From: Streptomyces sp. WMMC940
Lineage (GTDB): Bacteria; Actinomycetota; Actinomycetes; Streptomycetales; Streptomycetaceae
Assembly (NCBI RefSeq): GCF_027460265.1
Contig: NZ_JAPZBC010000001.1
Coordinates: 3,929,001 to 3,993,000, forward strand
Length of the DNA: 64,000 bases
Reading direction: 5' to 3'
The notes beneath the pieces are model-generated. The model was not told the origin of the DNA. It made no database searches and worked only from the letters and a program-made list of their open reading frames with translations. The position numbers were made by a program, and so were the translations under genes. Of this stretch, positions 1 through 8,729 are shown one piece after another (the stretch's first letter is position 1; every line of letters begins with the position of its first letter).

Positions 1-619
1 CGGGCCGGACACCCGGCACGCGCTCGCCCGGATCGAGTCGGAGGCCACCCGGATGACGGGGCTGGTGGAGGATCTCCTGCTGCTGGCGCGGCTCGACGCG
101 GGGCGGCCCCTGGCGTACCGGAGCACCGATCTGTCGCCGCTCGTCGTCGACGCGGTGAGCGACGCCCGGGCCGCGGGACCGGAGCACATCTGGCGTCTGG
201 AACTGCCGGACGACCCCGCCGTGGTAAGGGCCGATCCGGAGCGGCTGCAGCAGGTGCTGGTCAATCTGCTGGCCAACGCCCGTACGCACACTCCGCCGGG
301 CACCACCGTCACCGCGGCCGTGCGGCCGCTGCAGTGCCGGACGGCGGTCGCGCTGGAGGTCCGGGACGACGGTCCGGGCATTCCCCCCGCCCTGCTTCCG
401 CACGTCTTCGAACGCTTCGCGCGCGGTGACGCCTCGCGTTCCCGGCACGCGGGCAGCACCGGCCTCGGGCTCGCGATCGTGCACGCCGTGGTCGCGGCGC
501 ACGGCGGAACGGTCGACGCGGCGAGCGCGCCGGGCCGCACCGTCCTCACCGTGCGGCTGCCGCTCGTACGGCAACCCGGCAACTCACAGACGGCGCACAG
601 TCTCGGCACACGGGGGTGA
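1..619 (+). CDS. Sensor histidine kinase, C-terminal part (5' end outside window)
   Basis: Only about the last 205 codons are present. The frame is already open at base 2, so the ATG at 53 is internal. The fragment starts just after the phospho-acceptor helix (residues VEDLLLLARLD) and holds the ATP-binding domain: N box VNLLANARTHT, G1 box DDGPGIP, F box FERF and G2 box GSTGLGLAIV. It is a two-component kinase of the kind normally paired with an OmpR-type regulator, which would lie upstream of the window. The stop is 25 bp before the glycosyltransferase start, so the genes may be co-transcribed. The input signal cannot be told from this part. Confidence 0.9.
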   Translation, partial: GPDTRHALARIESEATRMTGLVEDLLLLARLDAGRPLAYRSTDLSPLVVDAVSDARAAGPEHIWRLELPDDPAVVRADPERLQQVLVNLLANARTHTPPGTTVTAAVRPLQCRTAVALEVRDDGPGIPPALLPHVFERFARGDASRSRHAGSTGLGLAIVHAVVAAHGGTVDAASAPGRTVLTVRLPLVRQPGNSQTAHSLGTRG

Positions 620-644
620 CAGCGGCCCCGTCGAGAGTCGGTCC

Positions 645-2006
645 ATGCGAACCGACACCCCGGCGGGCACCACCGCCACGGGCACCCTGCCGGCACGGGA
701 GCATCTGCCCGTGGGCACGGCGGGCCCGCCCGTGCTCGATGTGGTCATCCCCGTCTTCAACGAGGAGAAGGACCTGGAGCCGTGCGTGCGCCGGCTCCAC
801 GACCATCTCGCCGCCACCTTCCCGTACGGCTTCCGGATCACCGTCGCGGACAACGCCAGTACCGACCGCACACCCCGGGTGGCGGCGGCGCTCGCGGCCT
901 CGGTCCCGCAAGTCCGGGCTCTCCGTCTGGAGCAGAAGGGGCGCGGTCGTGCGCTGCGGGCGGTGTGGGCGGCGTCCGACGCGCCCGTGCTGGCGTACAT
1001 GGACGTCGACCTGTCCACCGACCTCAACGCGCTGCTGCCCCTGGTCGCCCCGCTGATCTCCGGCCACTCGGACCTGGCCGTAGGCTCGCGGCTCACGCGT
1101 TCGTCGCGGGTGGTGCGCGGGGCGAAGCGGGAGTTCGTCTCCCGTACGTACAACCTGATCCTGCGCGGTTCGCTGGCCGCGCGGTTCTCGGACGCGCAGT
1201 GCGGGTTCAAGGCGATACGGCGCGAGGTTGCCGAGCGCCTGCTGCCGATGGTCGAGGACACCGGCTGGTTCTTCGACACGGAGCTGCTGGTGCTGGCCGA
1301 GCGGGCGGGCCTGCGGATCCACGAGGTTCCCGTGGACTGGGTCGACGACCCGGACTCCACCGTGCGCATCGTGCGCACGGCCGTCGACGACCTGAAGGGC
1401 GTGCTGCGGGTCGGACGGGCGCTGGCGGTCGGGGCGCTCCCCCTGGACCGGCTCGCACGGCCGTTCGGCGACGACCCGAGGGACGGCCGGATCGGCGGAG
1501 TCCCCGGCGGGCTGGCCCGTCAGCTGGTCGGCTTCTGCGCGGTCGGTGTGCTCTCGACGCTCTGCTACCTGCTGCTGTACTCGGTGTTCCGTGCCGGGGC
1601 GGGGCCGCAGACGGCGAACGCCGCCGCGCTGCTGCTCTCGGCGATCGGGAACACGGCGGCGAACCGGCGCCTGACCTTCGGTGTGCGCGGGCGCGAGCGG
1701 GCGGTGCGCCACCAGGCCCAGGGGCTGCTGGTCCTCGGTATCGGTCTCGCCCTCACCAGCGGTTCCCTCGCCGCGCTGGACGCCGCGGCCGGCAGTCCCT
1801 CCCACGGCACCGAGCTGGCCGTCCTGGTCGTGGCGAACCTCGCGGCCACCGTGCTGCGCTTCCTGCTCTTCCGCGCCTGGGTCTTTCCCGTGCGCCGCTC
1901 CCTGACGCGCCCGCGCCCCACGGGCATGACGGTTCCCGACGCCGGTACGGACGGCACGGTTCCCGAGGCTCGTACGAACGGCACGACCACGGGAGGCCGA
2001 CGATGA
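645..2006 (+). CDS. GT2 family polyprenol-phosphate glycosyltransferase with C-terminal GtrA-like membrane domain
   Basis: The product has 453 residues. Residues ~32-260 are a GT-A glycosyltransferase: nucleotide-binding start VVIPVFNEEKD, NASTDRT, metal-binding DVD at 120-122 (MDVDLSTD) and the acceptor-side CGFKA motif. Residues ~285-410 contain four hydrophobic helices resembling GtrA. Family knowledge suggests transfer of a sugar from a nucleotide donor to polyprenyl phosphate on the cytoplasmic face, with the GtrA part possibly moving the lipid-linked sugar across the membrane. ATG 645 is preferred over the in-frame ATG 426, which lies inside the kinase gene. The stop overlaps the next start (ATGA at 2003-2006), so the two glycosyltransferases are translationally coupled. 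Confidence 0.9.
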   Translation: MRTDTPAGTTATGTLPAREHLPVGTAGPPVLDVVIPVFNEEKDLEPCVRRLHDHLAATFPYGFRITVADNASTDRTPRVAAALAASVPQVRALRLEQKGRGRALRAVWAASDAPVLAYMDVDLSTDLNALLPLVAPLISGHSDLAVGSRLTRSSRVVRGAKREFVSRTYNLILRGSLAARFSDAQCGFKAIRREVAERLLPMVEDTGWFFDTELLVLAERAGLRIHEVPVDWVDDPDSTVRIVRTAVDDLKGVLRVGRALAVGALPLDRLARPFGDDPRDGRIGGVPGGLARQLVGFCAVGVLSTLCYLLLYSVFRAGAGPQTANAAALLLSAIGNTAANRRLTFGVRGRERAVRHQAQGLLVLGIGLALTSGSLAALDAAAGSPSHGTELAVLVVANLAATVLRFLLFRAWVFPVRRSLTRPRPTGMTVPDAGTDGTVPEARTNGTTTGGRR

Positions 2007-4135
2007 CGACCGCACCGCACGACGCGTACGCGGCCACCGCGAGCGCGGCCGCGGGACCGCCGCGCACGCCGCCGCGACCCGGCCGGGCCGCCCGCCTGTG
2101 GCGGGGCCGTGCCGAGGACCCGGTCTGGGCGCGGCCCGCCCTGGTCGCCCTGCTGACGCTGACCGGCGCGCTGTACCTGTACAACCTGAGCGCCTCCGGC
2201 TACGCCAACTCCTTCTACTCCGCAGCCGTCCAGGCGGGCGGCGAGAGCTGGAAGGCGTTCTTCTTCGGCTCGTCCGACGCCGCGAACTCCATCACCGTCG
2301 ACAAACCGCCCGCCGCGCTCTGGCCGATGGCGCTGTCGGTCCGGCTGTTCGGGCTCGGGTCGTGGCAGATCCTGGTGCCCGAGGTGCTGATGGGCGTGGC
2401 GGCGGTGGCCGTCGTCCATGCGGCCGTCCGTCGGCGCTTCAGCGCGGCGGCGGGGCTGATCGCGGGCGCGGTGCTGGCCATGACGCCGGTCGCCGCGCTG
2501 ATGTTCCGCTTCAACAACCCGGACGCGCTGCTGGCACTGCTGACGACCGTGGCCGTGTACTGCGTGCTGCGCGCACTGGAGGCCGCCCGTACCGGATGGC
2601 TGGTGTGGGCGGGCGTCGTGGTCGGGTTCGCGTTCCTCACCAAGACCCTGCAGGCGTTCCTCGTCCTGCCGCCGCTCGCGCTCGTGTACGCGGTGTGCGC
2701 GCCCGCTCCCGTACGGCGCAGGATCGGCCAACTCGCCCTCGCGGGAGCGGCGCTGATCGTCTCCGGAGGGTGGTGGGTGGCGGTCGTCGAGCTGTGGCCG
2801 ACGGCCTCGCGCCCGTACATCGGCGGTTCCCAGAACAACAGCTTCCTCGAACTCACCTTCGGCTACAACGGCCTCGGCCGCATCAGCGGCAACGAGATCG
2901 GCAGCGTCGGCGGCGGCCGACGGGGCGGCGGCTGGGGGGAGACCGGCATCGGCCGGATGTTCGGCGACGGCGTAGGAGGCCAGATCTCCTGGCTGCTGCC
3001 CGCCGCACTCGTCCTGCTCGTCGCGGGCCTCGTCGTGACCCGGCGAGGCGGCAGGACCGACACCGCGAGGGCGGCCTTCCTCGCCTGGGGCGGGGCGCTG
3101 CTGACGACGCTCTTCGTCTTCAGCTTCATGGCCGGGATCTTCCACGAGTACTACACGGTGGCGCTCGCCCCGTACATCGCGGCGCTCGTCGGAATGGGCA
3201 CCACCGTGCTGTGGGAGGAGCGCGGTCATCCCGCGGCCCGTGCGGCGCTGGCCGGCGCGGTGGCGGTGACGGCGGTCTGGGCCTGGGTCCTGCTCGGCCG
3301 CACCGCGGACTTCGTGCCGTGGCTGCGCACGGCGGTGCTGGTGGGTGGGCTCGTGGCCGCGGCGGGACTGCTGTTCGCCGGGCGGCTCGGGCGTGCGCTC
3401 GCGCTGGGCGCGGCGGGTCTCGGGCTCGCGGCGTCGCTGGCCGGGCCGGTGGCGTACACCCTGTCCACACTGGGCAGCGGCCACCAGGGCTCGATCGTGA
3501 CGGCGGGACCGGCGTCCGCGCGTGGCGGGCCTGGGGGCGGCCCCGGCGCCCGAGGTGACGGCGGTCCCGCGGCGGACGGCGGCGGGATGCCGCCGGGTGC
3601 GGGGGACGGAGGGGGCCGGGGTCAGGGCCCGGGACAGGGTCTCGGCCAAGGCCAAGGACCGGGTCAGGGCGTACCGCCCGGCCCCGGCCAGAACCAGGGC
3701 CAGGGCCAGGGCCAGGGCCGCCAGGCGTGGGGCGAAGGGCCCGCCGGTGCCGGCAGGGCGGGCGGTCTGCTCGACGGTCCGGACGTCGGTTCCGCCGTCG
3801 TCGCCCAGTTGACGGAGAACGCCTCCGCCCACACCTGGGTGGCCGCCGCGGTCGGTTCCCAGAACGCGGCCGCGTACCAACTCGCCACCGAGGAGCCGGT
3901 CATGGCGATCGGCGGCTTCAACGGCAGCGACCCGTCGCCGACGCTCGCCCGGTTCCAGCAGTACGTGGCCGCCGGCAGCGTCCACTGGTTCATCGACGGC
4001 GCCGCCGGCGGGGGCGCCCGGGGAGGGGGCCCGGGCGGCGAAAGCAGCGCCGAGATCCAGGAGTGGGTCCGGGCGAACTTCACGCAGGTCACCGCGGGGG
4101 GCACCACCCTGTACGACCTCACCTCGGCGCGCTAG
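2003..4135 (+). CDS. GT39/ArnT-like membrane glycosyltransferase (lipid-linked sugar donor)
   Basis: The product has 710 residues with about 11 membrane helices and a C-terminal extracytoplasmic domain. The first outer loop carries the conserved SITVDKPPAALWP stretch (Asp100), the acidic site typical of PMT/ArnT-like GT-C enzymes that use polyprenyl-phosphate sugars; TLQAF and FHEYYT motifs also fit the family. Residues ~506-575 (3520-3725) are a Gly/Gln/Pro-rich low-complexity insert before the soluble tail. The start at 2003 overlaps the upstream GT2 stop. The likely pathway is that the GT2 protein makes polyprenyl-P-sugar and this enzyme transfers the sugar outside the membrane. The acceptor is unknown. 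Confidence 0.9.
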   Translation: MTTAPHDAYAATASAAAGPPRTPPRPGRAARLWRGRAEDPVWARPALVALLTLTGALYLYNLSASGYANSFYSAAVQAGGESWKAFFFGSSDAANSITVDKPPAALWPMALSVRLFGLGSWQILVPEVLMGVAAVAVVHAAVRRRFSAAAGLIAGAVLAMTPVAALMFRFNNPDALLALLTTVAVYCVLRALEAARTGWLVWAGVVVGFAFLTKTLQAFLVLPPLALVYAVCAPAPVRRRIGQLALAGAALIVSGGWWVAVVELWPTASRPYIGGSQNNSFLELTFGYNGLGRISGNEIGSVGGGRRGGGWGETGIGRMFGDGVGGQISWLLPAALVLLVAGLVVTRRGGRTDTARAAFLAWGGALLTTLFVFSFMAGIFHEYYTVALAPYIAALVGMGTTVLWEERGHPAARAALAGAVAVTAVWAWVLLGRTADFVPWLRTAVLVGGLVAAAGLLFAGRLGRALALGAAGLGLAASLAGPVAYTLSTLGSGHQGSIVTAGPASARGGPGGGPGARGDGGPAADGGGMPPGAGDGGGRGQGPGQGLGQGQGPGQGVPPGPGQNQGQGQGQGRQAWGEGPAGAGRAGGLLDGPDVGSAVVAQLTENASAHTWVAAAVGSQNAAAYQLATEEPVMAIGGFNGSDPSPTLARFQQYVAAGSVHWFIDGAAGGGARGGGPGGESSAEIQEWVRANFTQVTAGGTTLYDLTSAR

Positions 4136-4505
4136 CGACAAGCGGCACGGGGGACAGCCTCGAACGGTGCACGGGAAGCCGTCTCGTGCGCCGTACGAGG
4201 AGCAGGCGCGACCGCCACGACCACGGAACCACCGACGGGTCCGCAGGCCGGCCGCGCAGCGCGGACGCATTGGCGTCGAGCCTGCAGACCAGCCGGCTCG
4301 TCGGAGCGCCGGCCGTGCCGGCGGACTGCCTGCTCGCCGCGCGGCTGCCCCGCCGGGCCGAACGGGCACCCGGGCCGGGGCCGAGGGAGCGCGTCCGGCC
4401 CGCGGTCGGGCATCGGAAAGAAGTCGCCGGGGCGGCCGGCCGTCCCCTGCCTGCCGCCCCGGCCCCGGGCGCCGCCTCCGCTGGGAGCGCCGCCCGGGGG
4501 TCCGG
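4136..4505. other. Intergenic stretch between convergent genes, no gene recognised
   Basis: This 370-bp GC-rich stretch separates the end of the GT39 gene from the end of the MFS gene. Open frames crossing it show no recognisable protein and look like shadows. Some GC-rich self-complementarity is present near 4467-4500 (GGGCGCC and GCGCCGCCC) but there is no convincing T-tailed terminator. Confidence 0.5.
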
Positions 4506-6906
4506 TCACTCGCCCGCGTGGGCGAGTGCGATGTCGTGGCCGTCCACACCGCCGCCGGTCACGCTGAGCGTGCCCGCCACCGGCGGGTAGCCGGTCGCGA
4601 CGACCGTGTACTCGCCCGGGTCGAGGTCGGCGAAGGCGTACGCGCCGTCGTCGCCGGTGGTCGCGGTCGCGACCACGTTCCCCGCCGCGTCGACGAGCGT
4701 CACCCGGGCGCCGGCCAACGGGTTCCCGGCGTGCCCGGCCCGGACGGTGCCGCGGACCACGGCGCCCGCGCGCAGGGCCACCTCGAGCCGGGAGACGCCC
4801 TGGCCGCCGATCTCCACGGGGAGGGCCAACGGCCGGAAGCCGGGGGCGCTCACGGCGACGGTCATCCCGCCCGGCACCAGTTCGGTGAAGGCGAAGCCGC
4901 CGCCCGGGCCGGAGGTGCCGGTGGCCAGCACGTCTCCCCGAACATCGGTGACGACGACCACGGCGCCCTCGACGGCCGCGCCGCCCTCGGCCGTGACCAC
5001 GGTGCCGGTCAGCCCGCTCGTGCCGGTGAGGAGGATGTCGTGGGTCAAGGGCTCGTCCCCGACGACCACCGTGGACGCCTGCGGATGGAAACCGTCGGCC
5101 GAGGCGATCAGGACGTACGGGCCGGAGCCCGGCGCGTCCAGGGCGTACGCGCCGTTCGCCCGGGCCACCGCGCGGCCCAGTCGGCGGCCCGCAGGCGAGA
5201 TCAGCGTGACGGCGGCCCGCCCGACGGGTGCGCCCTCCGAGGCGCGCACCACACCGTGCACGGTGACGGGCATCTGCACGGGGGCGGTGGCACCGGTGTC
5301 CCGCGAGGTCGCGTCCGGGGTGGCCGAGGCGCCCTTGAGCGCCACCTCCTTGATGAACAGGGTCACCAGGAACGCCAGCAGCGCGAACGGGGCCGAGTAC
5401 AGGAACACGTCAGCGACTCCGTGCCCGTACGCACTCTCGATCACGGTGCGGACCGGGGCGGGCAGCGCGTCCAGGTCGGGGATGCCCCCGCCGCCGGTGC
5501 CGCCGTGGCCCGTCGACGCGCCGCGCGGGCCGAGTTCGGCGAGGCCGTCCTCGGCGTAGTGGGTGACGCGGTTGGCGAGCACCGCGCCCAGTGCGGAGAC
5601 ACCGACGGCACCGCCCAGCGACCGGAAGAAGGTGACGACCGACGAGGCCGCGCCCAGGTCCTGCGGGGCCACCTGGTTCTGCGTGCACAGCACCAGGTTC
5701 TGCATCATCATGCCGAGGCCGAGGCCCATGACGGCCATGAAGACGGCGATGCGCCAGTACTCGGTGTCGTAGCGGATCATGCCCAGCAGGCCGAGGCCGC
5801 CGGTGACCAGGACACCGCCGCTGACCAGCCATGCCTTCCACCTGCCGGTCCTGGTGATGATCAGGCCGCTGACCGTCGAGGAGACGAACAGACCCGCGAT
5901 CATCGGGATGGTCATGACGCCGGACATCGTGGGCGACTCGCCCCGGGCCAGCTGGAAGTACTGGCTGAAGAAGACCGTGCCGGCGAACATCGCGACACCC
6001 ACGAACAGCGACGCCAGGGAGGCCAGCGTGATGGTCCGGTTGCGGAACAGCCGCAGTGGGACGATCGGGTCGCCCGCCCGGGACTCTGCGGCCAGGAAGA
6101 CCAGGCCCAGGGCCAGCGCGCCGCCGGTCATGGCGTACGTCTGCCAGGACAGCCACGCGTACTTGTCACCCGCGAAAGTGACCCAGATCAGCAGCAGCGA
6201 GACCGCGGCACTGATGAGGAGGGCGCCCGCCCAGTCGACCTCGACCTCCCGCTTCACCACGGGAAGCTTGAGGGTCTTCTGCAGCACGAGCAGCGCGAGG
6301 AGCGCGAACGGCACACCGACGTAGAAGCACCACCGCCAGCCCAGCCACTCGGTGTCGGTGATGACGCCGCCGAGCAGCGGGCCGCTGACCGTTGCGACGG
6401 CGAACGTCGCGCCGAGGTAGCCGCTGTAGCGGCCGCGCTCCCGCGGGGAGATCATCGCGGCCATGATCACCTGCGCCAGGGCGGTGAGGCCGCCGACGCC
6501 GACGCCCTGCACCACGCGGCAGGCGATGAGCGTGCCGGTGTTCTGCGCGAGTCCGGCCACCACCGAGCCCGCCACATAGATGATCAGGGCTGTCTGGACG
6601 AGCAGCTTCTTGCTGAAGAGGTCGGCGAGCTTGCCCCAGAGCGGGGTGGTCGCGGTCATCGCCAGCAGGGGCCGCCGTGACCACCCATGTGTAGGCGGAC
6701 TGGCCGCCGCCCAGGTCCTTGATGATCGCGGGCAGGGCGTTGGAGACGATGGTCGAGGACAGGATGGCGACGAACATGCCGAGCAGCAGCCCGGACAGCG
6801 CCTCCATGATCTGCCGGTGCGTCATCGGCGCGCCGCCCTCGGAGGCATGGGTCCCCCCGTCTCCGGCGTGGCCGCCCCGCACACCGGTCGGTGTGGTCGT
6901 AGCCAT
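4506..6906 (-). CDS. MFS (DHA2/EmrB-QacA type) exporter with three carboxypeptidase-regulatory-like C-terminal domains; apparent frameshift
   Basis: The gene starts at ATG 6906 (RBS AGGAAG): the N-terminus MATTTPTGVR is followed by the first helix (GLLLGMFVAILSSTIVSNAL). At a run of four G at 6668-6671 the frame changes; dropping one base restores AYTWVVTA-ALLAMTATTP and the rest of a 14-helix transporter (DLFSKKLL, GGVITD-type motifs). After the last helix, ~240 residues contain three beta-sandwich repeats of the CarboxypepD_reg/Cna-B-like kind, each with a DG/NGAYAF-like core, placed outside or beneath the membrane. It follows a MarR gene by 34 bp and is probably controlled by it. The frameshift may be a real mutation or a homopolymer sequencing error. 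Expected substrate: a drug or toxic metabolite. Confidence 0.85.
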
Positions 6907-6940
6907 GAACTTCCTAGTCTCGTGCGTGGTGTGCGGTCTC

Positions 6941-7390
6941 TTACGTGGGTGTACGGGCGGTCCGGCAGTCCCCGAGGGATTCGCGGAGGCGGGCCAGCAG
7001 CGCGTTGAGCCGTCCGACGTCGTCGTCGGACCAGTCCTCAAGGTGGTGGGCGAACAGATCGGTGGTGCGTCGGCCGAGGTCGCCGAGCCGCTCCACCCCC
7101 GCGGGGGTGAGCCGCAGGATGCGCGAGCGCCCGTCGTCCGGGTCGGGTGACCGCTCTATCCAGCCGCGTCCGGCGACGTGCGCCACATGACGGCTGGTGA
7201 CGGACATGTCGACGGCGAGGAGCTCCGCGAGCCGGCTGATCCGCATCTCCCCGTACCGGTCGAGGAGGGCCAGCACGGCGGCGGAGCCGGACGGGCACTC
7301 CGCGGGCAGCAGGCGCTCGACGCTCCTCTTCACGGCGCCCATGGCGCCGATCTGGCGGGCCAGCTCCTGGTACTGACTCCGTTCGGCCAC
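6941..7390 (-). CDS. MarR family transcriptional regulator
   Basis: The 149-residue winged-helix protein has the helix-turn-helix/wing order of MarR: LLDRYGEMRISRLAELLAVD, SVTSRHVAHV as recognition helix and a DPDDGRSR wing followed by LTPAGVERL. GTG 7390 is chosen because GGGGGTG lies just upstream; an earlier start at 7450 would place residues through the operator-like repeats. It sits directly upstream of the MFS exporter on the same strand, so it most likely represses itself and the exporter and is released by an exported compound. Confidence 0.88.
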   Translation of the reverse strand: MAERSQYQELARQIGAMGAVKRSVERLLPAECPSGSAAVLALLDRYGEMRISRLAELLAVDMSVTSRHVAHVAGRGWIERSPDPDDGRSRILRLTPAGVERLGDLGRRTTDLFAHHLEDWSDDDVGRLNALLARLRESLGDCRTARTPT

Positions 7391-7407
7391 GGACGCACCC
7401 CCATATT

Positions 7408-7451
7408 GTTGCTTAGGGCAACCATAGAAGCGGTTGGTTGCTGCAGGCAAA
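7408..7451. promoter_or_regulatory. Two inverted repeats, candidate MarR operators
   Basis: Two dyads lie 18-61 bp upstream of the MarR start: GTTGC-ttagg-GCAAC (7408-7422) and GTTGC-tgcag-GCAAA (7437-7451). They share the half site GTTGC/GCAAc and are centred 29 bp apart, consistent with two dimers on nearly the same face. Binding by the adjacent MarR protein is inferred from position. Confidence 0.6.
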
Positions 7452-7614
7452 CGAAATGGGGCCCTTCGGGGTAAAGGAACCCCAAAACCTTTGCATGTGC
7501 GAGGTCACGGTCCGGCCGCATTGGCGGGGAAACGTGCGGACGACGTGCGGGTGTGTCGCGGGGCGGCCGACCGGGGGTTGGGCGGGTCACCCGTGTTCGC
7601 TAGGGTCCTGACCC

Positions 7615-7830
7615 ATGGCACACAACCCCCAAGCGCCCCAGGGCCCCGAGGGCTACGATCCCGCGGGCAGCACGCAGATGTTCCGCGCCTTCGTCGACGA
7701 GGGCGGTCCGCGGCAGGGCGGCCGCACCGCGGCGGCGCCCGCGCCGGCCGGTCCGCGGGTCGGGCTGATCGTCGGGATCGTGGCGGCCGTCGCGATCGTC
7801 GGCGCGGTCGTCTGGCTCGCGCTCGGCTGA
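7615..7830 (+). CDS. Small C-tail-anchored membrane protein, hypothetical
   Basis: The 71-residue protein has a hydrophilic Gln/Pro/Ala-rich N-terminal part (with FRAFVDEGG) and one C-terminal membrane helix (VGLIVGIVAAVAIVGAVVWLALG, residues ~49-71) that reaches the last residue. Proteins of this shape are tail anchored with the N-terminus in the cytoplasm. A TAGGGT -10-like hexamer (7601-7606) lies 8 nt before ATG and no clear RBS is present, suggesting a leaderless mRNA. I do not recognise a function. Confidence 0.7.
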   Translation: MAHNPQAPQGPEGYDPAGSTQMFRAFVDEGGPRQGGRTAAAPAPAGPRVGLIVGIVAAVAIVGAVVWLALG

Positions 7831-7841
7831 TTCCGTCGTAA

Positions 7842-7860
7842 CGGACCTCCGTCAGGTCCG
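7842..7860. terminator. Short hairpin between convergent genes
   Basis: CGGACCT-ccgtc-AGGTCCG is a 7-bp perfect stem with a 5-nt loop between the ends of the tail-anchored protein gene (7830) and the secreted protein gene (7866). It could serve both strands; no T tract follows. Confidence 0.45.
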
Positions 7861-7865
7861 GCCGC

Positions 7866-8627
7866 TCAGGACGGACGCTCCGCGCGTACGTCCTGCGTCT
7901 CCACGCGCATGCCCAGCGGCACGCGCCAGGAGTCCACGCACACCCGGTACGTCGTCGTCCTGGCCGTTCCCGCGGCGATGGGCGCCGGCAGCGCCCGGAC
8001 CGATTCGATCGTCGCCCAGTCGACGCCGAGCGCTCCGATGATGTGCGTGCCGAACACGACGGTGCCCGAACGCACCGCTGAGCCACCGGTGTTGCGGAAC
8101 TCCACGGTGACGTCCTCGCACCACCGCCTGTCCGTGGGCGCCCTCCGCACCTCCGCGACGACCAGTACGGCCGGCCCTGGCGGCGAAGGCGGCGGTTCCG
8201 GCGGCGGGGGAGCCGGCGCGCTCGGGCCCGGGGCCGGGGGAGAGTCCCCCGGTTCCGCCGTGCCCGGCCCGGAGCCGTCGCCCGATCCTCCTCCCGCAGG
8301 CCGTTCTCTCGGGGCCCCGGGCACGGCGGGGCGGTCCGAGGCACCCGGTGTCGCACCCGGAAGCGGCGCGCCCGCGCCCGTGTCCGTCCTCCCGGCGGAT
8401 CCGCCACCGGTTCCCGGTGCCGCCCCGGGAGGCCGGGCGGGGGAACTGGTGTCGAGGGGGACGAGCACGACGTCCCCGGACGGCGGCACGGCGTCCTCCG
8501 GCCCGTTCCCGCCGGCTCCGACAGCCGCGTACCCGTCGTGCCGGCCGTCGGCCCCGGAGGCGGCGAGCACCCCGCCGAGGCAGAGTGCGACCCCCGCCAG
8601 CCCGTATCCGACCCGTCGCCGTCGCAT
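7866..8627 (-). CDS. Secreted or membrane-anchored hypothetical protein with Pro-rich linker
   Basis: The 253-residue protein starts MRRRRVGYGLAGVALCLGGVLAASG, a signal-like basic plus hydrophobic N-terminus without a clear lipobox. Residues ~50-155 are a Pro/Gly/Ala-rich linker. The last ~100 residues form a compact domain (VLVVAEVRRAPTDRRWCEDV ... TTTYRVCVDSW) with two cysteines that could pair, resembling a beta-sandwich of the CARDB/ionic-interaction type. It faces the sigma-factor genes but has its own strand-matched position downstream of them. Function not recognised. Confidence 0.65.
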   Translation of the reverse strand: MRRRRVGYGLAGVALCLGGVLAASGADGRHDGYAAVGAGGNGPEDAVPPSGDVVLVPLDTSSPARPPGAAPGTGGGSAGRTDTGAGAPLPGATPGASDRPAVPGAPRERPAGGGSGDGSGPGTAEPGDSPPAPGPSAPAPPPPEPPPSPPGPAVLVVAEVRRAPTDRRWCEDVTVEFRNTGGSAVRSGTVVFGTHIIGALGVDWATIESVRALPAPIAAGTARTTTYRVCVDSWRVPLGMRVETQDVRAERPS

Positions 8628-8683
8628 CGGCCCAGTTTGTCTGACGAACCGTCAAACAGGAACCCCGCACCGGTAAGTGATGA

Positions 8684-8723
8684 CCGGCCGGGCTGCGGGC
8701 CGTGGAAGCACGCGCCCGGCCGG
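8684..8723 (-). terminator. Hairpin downstream of the sigN-like gene
   Basis: CCGGCCGGGC (8684-8693) pairs with GCCCGGCCGG (8714-8723), a 10-bp perfect stem with a 20-nt loop, 7 bp after the stop of the minus-strand sigma factor gene. A T tail is lacking, as is common in Streptomyces. Confidence 0.45.
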
Positions 8724-8729
8724 GCGGTG

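Noticed and set aside
782..2002. Long 5' extension of the GT39 gene
   Set aside because: The extension overlaps the GT2 gene in another frame and is Arg/Ala-rich; ATG 2003 at the ATGA overlap gives the correct N-terminus.
1565..4549. Nearly 1000-codon minus-strand frame opposite the two glycosyltransferases
   Set aside because: Arg/Pro/Gly/Ala composition and antisense to genes with clear motifs; typical GC-rich shadow.
4167..6680. 837-codon forward frame opposite the MFS gene
   Set aside because: Composition is Gly/Arg/Asp/Gln low-complexity and it is antisense to a recognised transporter.
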